NCBI GenBank assembly: GCA_020056225.1
Contig: JAGVIE010000052.1
Span: forward strand, 1-41,182
DNA: 41,182 bases
Source of the DNA: Bacteroidota bacterium
GTDB taxonomy: Bacteria > Bacteroidota > Ignavibacteria > UBA10030 > SZUA-254
Direction: 5' to 3'
The notes under the pieces were generated by a model that saw only the letters and a program-made list of their open reading frames with translations, did not search any database and was not told where the DNA came from. A program made the translations under genes and the position numbers. Shown piece after piece: positions 1 through 7,937 of the stretch; the first letter of the stretch is position 1; each line of letters opens with the position of its first letter.

Positions 1-94
1 ATCTTCTTCTTCTGACTTGTTCTGCTTCCATTTCGGACTTCTCCTTTTCTCTAATATACTGGCTTTTCTCTCTGTCCGAAAATTAGGGGGAAGA

Positions 95-865
95 TCATAG
101 TTTGCTATATGGATGAAATGCCGTAAGGTACCAACCAAAACCTTTTCCTGCAATCCACCACAAGGAAGTAGTTGTTACAGCTGATACTAGTGCAATTCTA
201 TTCGTGATCATTTTACCTGGAATAAACCTGTTAATTATGAAAAACATGACTAAAGCAGGAAGATAGGAAGCAACAGAGGAAATTGATTTAGCGAATTGGG
301 AAAGATTGATGATATCCAGCCCGGGGATTTGCTTCAATAAATTATCGATAACGAGAAACATCCATGAAAACATGTTTGCTACTAGAAAGAGGATCCCAAG
401 AACAATGACGAGAATAATATTCTCTATGATTGTAATAACGACAAGCTTGGTCGGTTTGAGCTTATATATCTGATTCAGTACATGGCGAATTGAACTGAAC
501 ATCGATGCAGATGTCCAAATCAAAATGGCAATACCGTACAAACCGAATGTTGAACGATATTTTATGATATCCCGTATAACAGTTTTGAGAGTTGTGGTAA
601 TTTGCTGGGAGTATGGCTGAGACGGAATTGCGGTATTTAATAACTCATCGATTTTTTGAACAGGTATAATCGACGAATTTATTACAATACCAAGCAATGA
701 CGTAATAAGAAGCAAAAGCGGGATCAGACAGAGAATACCGTTAAATGCAATTCCAGACGAAAGGAATAAGATGTTCTCATCATTCATCTTCGAATACAAT
801 CCTTTGGTATAATAAACTCCCGATTGGTACACTGCAACTGTCATTTTCGTAAACCGCTGTTTCAT
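95..865 (-). CDS. YihY/BrkB-family membrane protein, C-terminus apparently cut short
   Basis: An integral inner-membrane protein of the YihY/BrkB family (once called RNase BN; the true function is unsettled). About 256 residues are visible with five or so hydrophobic segments, beginning with the family's first helix (GIAFNGILCLIPLLLLITSL). The reading frame stops right after HPYSKL. Family members normally continue there with a YGSLG turn and a final membrane helix, so the end is missing. The other frame across 1-95 stays open and reads as a charged tail (NFRTERKASILEKRR), suggesting a frameshift plus deletion. The ATG overlaps the stop of the upstream helicase gene as ATGA, which implies translational coupling. 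The family call is from sequence character; the truncation is an inference. Confidence 0.75.
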   Translation of the reverse strand: MKQRFTKMTVAVYQSGVYYTKGLYSKMNDENILFLSSGIAFNGILCLIPLLLLITSLLGIVINSSIIPVQKIDELLNTAIPSQPYSQQITTTLKTVIRDIIKYRSTFGLYGIAILIWTSASMFSSIRHVLNQIYKLKPTKLVVITIIENIILVIVLGILFLVANMFSWMFLVIDNLLKQIPGLDIINLSQFAKSISSVASYLPALVMFFIINRFIPGKMITNRIALVSAVTTTSLWWIAGKGFGWYLTAFHPYSKL

Positions 866-3084
866 ACTATCTTTAACCGGGCGTATTTCAACATCAAATT
901 TTTCCTGCCTACATCATAAAATTCGACCACGGCTTTCTGAGAATCACCACTTCCGGAAACACGAACGATTTTCCCCTTGCCGAATATTTCATGTTCAACA
1001 ACAGTGCCTTCACTCAGCATTTCATCTGATTGCCCATCGTAATCAGGCTGCTCATCGGTAAAATAATGAGACTCCGATTTTTCTTTCTTCATTCGCCGCG
1101 CTTTAACGCTCGAATCGGCAATTTTTCTTTTCGCCGGCTCTGCCGCGTAATGTTTCGCTATGCTTCTTCTCGTTTCAATCAAGGATGAATCTATCTCGTC
1201 TATAAAGCGAGACGGCGATTGATAACTCATTTCTCCAAATCTAAAACGAATCCGAACATGACTTAAAAATAATATTTTTTTAGCTCTTGTCAGACCAACA
1301 TATAAAAGTCTGCGTTCTTCTTCAAGTGTTTTCCGATCAGGTTCTGCAGAATAAAATGGCAGTAAACCTTCCTCGAGACCTGCAATAAAAACAACGGGAA
1401 ACTCCAGCCCCTTGGCGCTATGGAGCGTCATTAACGTGACTGAATTAAATTTATCTTCCCATCGATCAACATCGGAAACCAGAGTTACATCCTGGAGGAA
1501 ATCTTCCAGCGTTGCTTCTGCATTCTGTTCTGAGAATTCAGTGATTGCCGAAAGTAACTCCTGTACATTTTCCCATCGAGCGATCGCTTCCGGCGTCCCT
1601 TCATCTTTGAAGATGTGAAGTATTCCGATTTCATCTACCAGCGCGCGCGACATTTCGCTTATCGACATCTCTCCCCGCAACCTTTGATATTTCGTAAACA
1701 TTGCGGCAAGAGCGGCGATAGCATTCTTCCCCTTAGCAGATATTCCTGAAATCTCCGGGGCATGTGCGGCTGCCTCAAGAAAACCGAGAGAATTAGAAAC
1801 TGCGAATTTCTTCAGATGATCTACAGCTACCGCGCCTATTCCTCTGCTCGGGTAATTCACTATTCGACGGAAGCTCTCATTATCAGCCGGATTAACTAAC
1901 AAACGGAGATAAGCCAGAACATCTTTTACCTCTTTACGCAGATAGAACTCTACCCCACCGATAATTGAGTAAGGAATACTGTTCTTTCTCAATGCATCCT
2001 CAAGAGATCGCGATTGAGCGTTCGTGCGGTACATGATTGCAAATTCTTTAAACTGAAGCTTGTGTTTCCCGGACTCCTCGAAGATACTCTTGACAATCGA
2101 TCCTCCTTCATCTGCATCGTCATTACAATGCAGTACTGTGATTTTAGCTCCATCGTCATTTTCAGTCCAGAGATCCTTAGGTATCTGATCAACATTATTT
2201 TTGATCAGCCCGTCGGCAGCCTTTAAGATGATTTTTGTCGATCGATAATTTTGTTCAAGGCGAATGATTTTCAGGTCGGGATAATTTCTTTCAAACTCTA
2301 GTATATTGCGGATATCAGCCCCGCGGAATGCATATATACTCTGGGCATCGTCGCCAACAACGCATATATTACGATTTTTTTGCGCAAGCAAATTCACGAG
2401 CACATACTGAGCATGGTTTGTATCCTGATACTCATCAATCAGAATAAACTTAAACCGATCCTGATAGTGTTCAAGGATTTTTTTATGCTGAGTCAATAAA
2501 TCTATCGGTTTTAATAGTAGGTCGTCAAAATCCATCCCGTTATTCTGTTTGAGTCTTTTCCGATATTCATTCCATATCAGCCCGGTTTTTTCTTCGAAAA
2601 TATCCGCAGCTTGTTCCTGATACACTTCGGGGGTAATAAGTTGATTTTTTGCGCCGCTGATTCTTGACAACACTGACCGGGGATTATAATTTTGAGACGG
2701 GACGCCAAGATCATTCATAACGTTTTTGATCAGACTTATGCTGTCCTGAGTATCATAGATCGAAAAATTTTTTCCATAACCAAGCTTCTCACACTCAACA
2801 CGTAATAACCGGGCGAAAATAGAATGAAAGGTTCCCATCCAAAGAGACTTGCTTTTATCACCGACGATCTTGGTTACACGCTCCCTCATCTCGCTTGCCG
2901 CTTTGTTAGTGAATGTTAACGCCAATATCTGATATGCCGGCACGCCGATATTGATAAGATGAGCAATCCGAAAAGTAAGAACTCTCGTCTTCCCGCTCCC
3001 GGGTCCCGCAATAACCATCACCGGTCCCTGGACTGCTTTGATAGCTTCTAATTGTTTTGGATTAACTTGATCTACAAAAGACAT
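862..3084 (-). CDS. pcrA: ATP-dependent DNA helicase, PcrA/UvrD type (superfamily 1)
   Basis: A 3'-5' DNA helicase for nucleotide-excision and mismatch repair and for replication restart. All SF1A motifs are present in order in 740 residues: Q-motif NPKQLEAI near the start, Walker A AGPGSGKT (26-33), TFTNKAA (56-62), Walker B DEYQD (216-220), GDDAQSIYAFRGAD, EQNYRST, the TLHSAKGLEF motif and the EERRLLYVGLTRA motif. The last 50 residues (VVEHEIFGKGKIV onward) form the small Tudor-like C-terminal domain typical of PcrA/UvrD, so the protein is full length. It starts at ATG without a clear Shine-Dalgarno sequence. Its stop overlaps the YihY-type gene by 4 bases. UvrD, PcrA and Rep are hard to separate by eye; the C-terminal domain favours PcrA/UvrD. 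Confidence 0.97.
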   Translation of the reverse strand: MSFVDQVNPKQLEAIKAVQGPVMVIAGPGSGKTRVLTFRIAHLINIGVPAYQILALTFTNKAASEMRERVTKIVGDKSKSLWMGTFHSIFARLLRVECEKLGYGKNFSIYDTQDSISLIKNVMNDLGVPSQNYNPRSVLSRISGAKNQLITPEVYQEQAADIFEEKTGLIWNEYRKRLKQNNGMDFDDLLLKPIDLLTQHKKILEHYQDRFKFILIDEYQDTNHAQYVLVNLLAQKNRNICVVGDDAQSIYAFRGADIRNILEFERNYPDLKIIRLEQNYRSTKIILKAADGLIKNNVDQIPKDLWTENDDGAKITVLHCNDDADEGGSIVKSIFEESGKHKLQFKEFAIMYRTNAQSRSLEDALRKNSIPYSIIGGVEFYLRKEVKDVLAYLRLLVNPADNESFRRIVNYPSRGIGAVAVDHLKKFAVSNSLGFLEAAAHAPEISGISAKGKNAIAALAAMFTKYQRLRGEMSISEMSRALVDEIGILHIFKDEGTPEAIARWENVQELLSAITEFSEQNAEATLEDFLQDVTLVSDVDRWEDKFNSVTLMTLHSAKGLEFPVVFIAGLEEGLLPFYSAEPDRKTLEEERRLLYVGLTRAKKILFLSHVRIRFRFGEMSYQSPSRFIDEIDSSLIETRRSIAKHYAAEPAKRKIADSSVKARRMKKEKSESHYFTDEQPDYDGQSDEMLSEGTVVEHEIFGKGKIVRVSGSGDSQKAVVEFYDVGRKNLMLKYARLKIV

Positions 3085-3245
3085 TTACTTCAAAAATATA
3101 TTTAAAAAAAAGATAAGAAGATTTTTCAAACTCCCAAAATAATATACTGTGATTGCTATGAGTGATAAAAAAATAATCAATTCTCATTGATTATTCTGGC
3201 TGTAATGATATCCGACTTTTTGGTAATTCATTTCATACCACAATG

Positions 3246-3869
3246 TCAAATCATTATGGCTCCCTCGAGACGAAGTAAAAATTCTTTCGTTTTAATTCCA
3301 TAAGCGTAGCCTACGAGTGATCCGTCTGTCCCAATCACACGATGACATGGGATAATAATTGGAAGTGGATTCGCGCCGTTTGCCCTGCCAACAGCCTGGA
3401 ATGCTTTTGGCGCATGCACACGTTTAGCGAGATGCTTATAAGTAATGGTGGAACCGTATTGTATTTTTGCTAATTCTTTCCAGACCTTTACTTGAAACGG
3501 TGTGCCTATTAAGTCGACTGGACATGTAAATTTGGCAAGTCTGCCGTTAAAATATCGTGTAAGTTGATCGATGATATCTTTGTTCTTTGAACGGTTGTCT
3601 GTAATTGCATCTATTTCAAAATGCTGTTTCAACCACTCGAAAAAGTCCTTCCGTGATTCACGGGGAACGCTTACTTTGCATACGCCATTGTCTGTGGAGG
3701 CGACATATATTCTGCCAATGCGGGAATCAAACGATGTGCAGTATATTTTTGTGATTATATCTGTACATCTCCCATCATCGCTCCGATTGTCATCAATCTC
3801 GATGCTTGGTTTTCTCTTTATAGAATATACGGTTCTAGGATATTCTAAAATTGCGGGCTCATCTGTCAT
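3246..3869 (-). CDS. ogt: Methylated-DNA--protein-cysteine S-methyltransferase
   Basis: A suicide repair protein that takes the methyl group from O6-methylguanine (or O4-methylthymine) onto its own cysteine. With the ATG start chosen here (207 residues), the active site is Cys175 in IIPCHRVIG. It is preceded by the DNA-binding helix region (GTPFQVKVWKELAKI, TYKHLAKRV, AVGRANGANPLP) and followed by the LVGYAYG and LLRLEGA elements. An N-terminal RNaseH-like domain (IYCTSFDSRIGRIYVASTDNG) lies before it. The first 40 residues are extra compared with short Ogt proteins. A TTG at 3887 would add six residues; neither start has a Shine-Dalgarno sequence. The neighbouring helicase is also a DNA-repair gene, but a 160-bp gap separates them. 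Confidence 0.93.
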   Translation of the reverse strand: MTDEPAILEYPRTVYSIKRKPSIEIDDNRSDDGRCTDIITKIYCTSFDSRIGRIYVASTDNGVCKVSVPRESRKDFFEWLKQHFEIDAITDNRSKNKDIIDQLTRYFNGRLAKFTCPVDLIGTPFQVKVWKELAKIQYGSTITYKHLAKRVHAPKAFQAVGRANGANPLPIIIPCHRVIGTDGSLVGYAYGIKTKEFLLRLEGAIMI

Positions 3870-4230
3870 AAAATTTTTATCAATCAATAATACACGCGTT
3901 CAGAAAAATTATTTAGTGTATTTCTCACGATTATCATTTTCAATTCTAAAATGAAAATCTCCCCATTGAGTGTTTGACTTAATTTTCCTTGATAAACTTG
4001 AGGAGTGCGTTGAAAGCAGATTCAATTACTAACCAACGTGGCATTATTATAAGCAGAAAGAATTTCAAAAGCAAGATAAAAAGTGAAATAAAAAATATTT
4101 TTATTCCTCAGGTGATGAAAATTTTTGCATGCCAAAAATAAATTAATATATTCTTTTGTGAAACGGCGTGAAACAAAATCTTATAAAAAATAAATGAAGG
4201 CAAAAAATATTTCCGACAGAAAGAAGCACG
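3870..4230. other. Gene-free stretch between ogt and the large outer-membrane gene
   Basis: About 360 bases, clearly AT-rich. It lies upstream of ogt and downstream of the large outer-membrane protein gene, both on the - strand. I see no convincing ORF, hairpin with T-tract, repeat or RNA gene. It probably carries the ogt promoter. Confidence 0.6.
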
Positions 4231-7200
4231 TTAAAAAAATGCTCTAACTTCTGCTTTCCCAACATGAACCGGAGAACGTTTTCCTTCGCTTCGCCCATTA
4301 TAGTTTAATGTAGCCTGGATAAATTTTGTAAGTCGGTATTCCATGCTAAATTGCCATAGCCAGCTTTTACCATCATACTTACCGTCTGTCAATTCGAACG
4401 GAAGGAACAGACCGGCATGCTGAATATTTACTTCCTCTCTTATTATCTCTACACGCGCTTGACCGTGATCTTCAATTGAATAAACCAAACGAATCGATTC
4501 ATCGTTCATATCGGCAGTTGTTGTATCAAAATTAGTCGCACGGGATACACTGACCTTAAAACCAAGCTCTACCTGCTGTTCCGGGCGATATGACCAATCT
4601 GTTGTAACAGCATTTGCGGCGATATTTCTAGCCCGATTACTTACCTGATTTGCTGACAGAATATCCATTTTATTGATATAATCTATCTGATTTGCAATTT
4701 CAGGTATGAATTGCCATCGGAGTCGGACAGATCTTTCACGAGCATACGCCCTTTCATTTTGGGTTGCATACTGCGTTAATCCACGGCGCTGTGTGTACCT
4801 TAAACGTAATGATAGCTCTGAATTATTTTCTAAAAAAAATATATCTTGCGTGTAAAGATTATTCCCGCTAAGAGTAGTTTGATCTGAAAGGAACTTGCTG
4901 AAACGTAAAAAATAAATCTGCTTCCGATCAGGTTCCGTGCTCTTTTCTTCAACCCGGTAATATGACTCGGTCGACAATGTAGATACTGCTTTATTAAACC
5001 ATCCATTTCCTGGTAATATTTTTGCCGGACTGATACGAATTCTCAAGCTCGCTTTAAGATCGATCACCGGTATAAGCTCATCACTCGGAAAGGTAAATGT
5101 AACGTAGTCACCATCGAAACGGCTCAAAGTGAAATCAGGCTGATCGATAAGATGATTCCCATTTTGATCTCCTACGTAAACATAGTTACCTGTGCCTTTA
5201 GGTACACGTTGAAATACCCTTTCCAACTTGGCAGAGCGCTCGGTTACTAATTCATAGAACCAATCCGATTCGATTCCCCTGTCAAACGGATTGACCTGAG
5301 ATTGCCACCGTAGAAGTATTGTCTGAACATCATCATTTTTGCGCTGTTTGAATTGATCTGTAAATTTCCTATTCCGGATTGTAAAGTCAAGACGGGAAGA
5401 AATCGATTTCCATTCTCGCAACTGTGCACTGTAAACCTGAGTAAATGTTCTCGAGGCTCGCTGCAATGTACCCGTATATATTGAATCATCCCACCACCAT
5501 CCCATATCGGCATCCAATGAAACAAGTTGATCCTTACCGATTGAAACACCCGGAGTAATCTGGTTGAAGCGGTAACTTCCATTCAATAAATTATTTTGTG
5601 AGATGCTTCGTGTGGAGAGATTTTCACTCATTGACTTTAAACGTGGGATAATAATGCCGATTGGATATTCGATACATCCGCCCTGCCGTACCCAGCTTCC
5701 GTTCTGATCAATGGTAGTATTACGACTCTTAATATTCTCCATCATATAATCGATTTGCGGTAGCAATTCATCTCTGATTCGGACTGAAGCATCATAACGG
5801 TCTGATGTGAACTTATCGCCACGCTTTATCCGCCCAACACCACCGCCTATATCGACAGCTTGCACAGGTTTGTATTTCAGCGTCCCTTCCCGAATCTCTT
5901 CATCACCACCCAAAGAATCCGCAATATTCCATTTCCGGCTGAACTCCACGTCGTTGATACGGTCGAGCGAAACGAATCGTTTATCGATAAATCGTTCTTT
6001 TAATGTGAGATCGAATGACCCGATCTCGGTCTTTCCGATGCGAACATTTTGCGGATAGTATTGCAATGTAAATTTCACAGCCGACCCATTCAATGCGTTG
6101 TCATTCTTCGACGAGAATTTATTAGGATCAAATTTCATAAAAGCATACTCACCGCTAATCTTTAAATTGTCTGCTATCATTCCATTCAGATCGAAATCGG
6201 TAAAGGTCCGGCTTTGAGGCAATGGCAGATACCTGATCGGAGTATAATTGCCTTGTTTGACGCCTATAAATTCAAAATGACCGATAGATATTTTTTTATA
6301 ATCTCCATTTCCTACACCGACATTGCTGAAGTAAATACTATATATTGCATTCATGGTATCTTCCGGTGCATATTTGTAAATCCGCAATAGGCTATCGGCA
6401 GCGGAAGGAATAGTAACAATTGAATCCATCGCCCGATATTGCCCTTTGCCAGAACCGACTAACTCCACGCCGGACTTCACAGCTTTTGATCGGTCATATC
6501 CTGCCTGGCTAAGAATAACTTTATCTGAATCGCTCAACGTTGCATCAATCGGAGATTTTTCGTTGTCGCTTTCCTGAACAAACATTACATTCAAGTGCCA
6601 CTTATCGTTGAATAGATTTGTCCCCGATTTCGCGGCAAGTAAATTCCGGTTGAATTGACGGTCGCTGTATTCGAAATCCACTACAATCCGCGATCCGCGA
6701 GTGATCAGTCGCTTAGGTGTGAAAGAAATTTCGGATATTGAATAATCTATAATATAATCTGCATTTTCACCTCGAGACATCCGTTCACCATTAACGTAAA
6801 CACGCTCAGTTCCCGCCACGATAATAATCGCGCGATTATTGTTCTCGCCTACGAGCCGGTACGGACCCTGGACTCCATCCAATCCAGGGAATTGATTGGT
6901 TGTGAACTTACCGCGTGCAGCGGCACCCAACAATAAAACATCTCCGCCTATAGCTCCTGCACGATAACTTGCAGTGCCTTCTGCGCCCTGAAGTTTACGG
7001 TTTAAATTTCCAAACTCATTCCCGGAAAGATTCACATTAAAATCTCCCAGCGTTGCGCCAAAGCTTGGACTACGAATATCAACAAAGACCTTATCGACTT
7101 CCTGCAATGTCTGCGTTGTTCCTTCCGGTTGAATCGGTGTGTTTTCATCCGTAAGAGCCGCGATGATATCTATATCGTTGGTAAGATTACCTGACATCTG

Positions 7201-7734
7201 CATGCGGAAACCTGAGTTGAGTGTGAGATCGCGATTGGAACCAAATGTAAAACCACGAACGATGCTGCCGCTTTTCTGGAGATTTGAACTTAGAAGATCG
7301 TCAAACAAAAAAGGGCTGGTGGTTTTAGCGACCGCTTTGGTTACACCCGTTGCCGAATCAATTCTCAATACTTCTACACGATGCCGGTAACTTGGTTTGA
7401 AATTAAACGGCAGTGATTTATACAAAATTGTTATTGTATGTACTAACGTATCTGAGAAAAACCGACTGACCGCAGAACAATTAACTGAAAGAACACCAAA
7501 CCGTGCATTTAGAGTATAGTCACTATCAGGCATCAATTGAAAAGAATCTAATGTTACTATCTCAGAGCCGGGGATGATAAACTGGTTCGGTAATGTATAA
7601 GATGAATCGGGACAATTATGGAAGGTGAAGGCAGTTTGATTGATGGAACCTGACGGCAGTTTCTCACGATGTTGAGCGACCAGTCCAACAATTATACTGA
7701 TAATCAATAAACCGATATTTACTAAGCGAATCAT
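4231..7734 (-). CDS. Large outer-membrane beta-barrel-type protein, function unknown
   Basis: An 1167-residue exported protein I recognise only as a type common in Ignavibacteria-like genomes. Residues 1-20 form a signal peptide (MIRLVNIGLLIISIIVGLVAQ). The N-terminal third contains phrases such as SGSIVRGFTFGSNRDLTLNSG, LTDENTPIQPEG, ERVYVNGERMSRG, ADYIIDYS and RLITRGSRIVVDFEYSDRQFNRN. The rest alternates polar and aromatic residues in barrel-like strands. The chain ends in Phe (EVRAFF), as outer-membrane barrels recognised by the BAM complex usually do. No catalytic motif and no T9SS sorting tail is seen. ATG start without a clear RBS. It stands alone, with about 200 bases to the next gene downstream in its own direction's upstream side. 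Location in the outer membrane is a fair inference; the role is unknown. Confidence 0.82.
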   Translation of the reverse strand: MIRLVNIGLLIISIIVGLVAQHREKLPSGSINQTAFTFHNCPDSSYTLPNQFIIPGSEIVTLDSFQLMPDSDYTLNARFGVLSVNCSAVSRFFSDTLVHTITILYKSLPFNFKPSYRHRVEVLRIDSATGVTKAVAKTTSPFLFDDLLSSNLQKSGSIVRGFTFGSNRDLTLNSGFRMQMSGNLTNDIDIIAALTDENTPIQPEGTTQTLQEVDKVFVDIRSPSFGATLGDFNVNLSGNEFGNLNRKLQGAEGTASYRAGAIGGDVLLLGAAARGKFTTNQFPGLDGVQGPYRLVGENNNRAIIIVAGTERVYVNGERMSRGENADYIIDYSISEISFTPKRLITRGSRIVVDFEYSDRQFNRNLLAAKSGTNLFNDKWHLNVMFVQESDNEKSPIDATLSDSDKVILSQAGYDRSKAVKSGVELVGSGKGQYRAMDSIVTIPSAADSLLRIYKYAPEDTMNAIYSIYFSNVGVGNGDYKKISIGHFEFIGVKQGNYTPIRYLPLPQSRTFTDFDLNGMIADNLKISGEYAFMKFDPNKFSSKNDNALNGSAVKFTLQYYPQNVRIGKTEIGSFDLTLKERFIDKRFVSLDRINDVEFSRKWNIADSLGGDEEIREGTLKYKPVQAVDIGGGVGRIKRGDKFTSDRYDASVRIRDELLPQIDYMMENIKSRNTTIDQNGSWVRQGGCIEYPIGIIIPRLKSMSENLSTRSISQNNLLNGSYRFNQITPGVSIGKDQLVSLDADMGWWWDDSIYTGTLQRASRTFTQVYSAQLREWKSISSRLDFTIRNRKFTDQFKQRKNDDVQTILLRWQSQVNPFDRGIESDWFYELVTERSAKLERVFQRVPKGTGNYVYVGDQNGNHLIDQPDFTLSRFDGDYVTFTFPSDELIPVIDLKASLRIRISPAKILPGNGWFNKAVSTLSTESYYRVEEKSTEPDRKQIYFLRFSKFLSDQTTLSGNNLYTQDIFFLENNSELSLRLRYTQRRGLTQYATQNERAYARERSVRLRWQFIPEIANQIDYINKMDILSANQVSNRARNIAANAVTTDWSYRPEQQVELGFKVSVSRATNFDTTTADMNDESIRLVYSIEDHGQARVEIIREEVNIQHAGLFLPFELTDGKYDGKSWLWQFSMEYRLTKFIQATLNYNGRSEGKRSPVHVGKAEVRAFF

Positions 7735-7937
7735 TAAGAGATAGATGAATCGGACTATATAAAATTAAATTTCAAATTAGTAGAAAGCGTTCCATCGATC
7801 TCCATACATTTAAATGCTTTTTGAAAAGTAACGAAATCGTTTATTATATCCAAGAAGCTTATGATATTTTGTTTGAAAATTAAAACGGCGGTTCCCGTAT
7901 GCTGAAGCCGCTGTTAACACAAAAGGATAAGCCGAGT

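Noticed and set aside
3571-3954. 127-residue ORF antisense to ogt
   Set aside because: It is the reverse-frame shadow of a well-supported methyltransferase gene, and its translation shows no family features.
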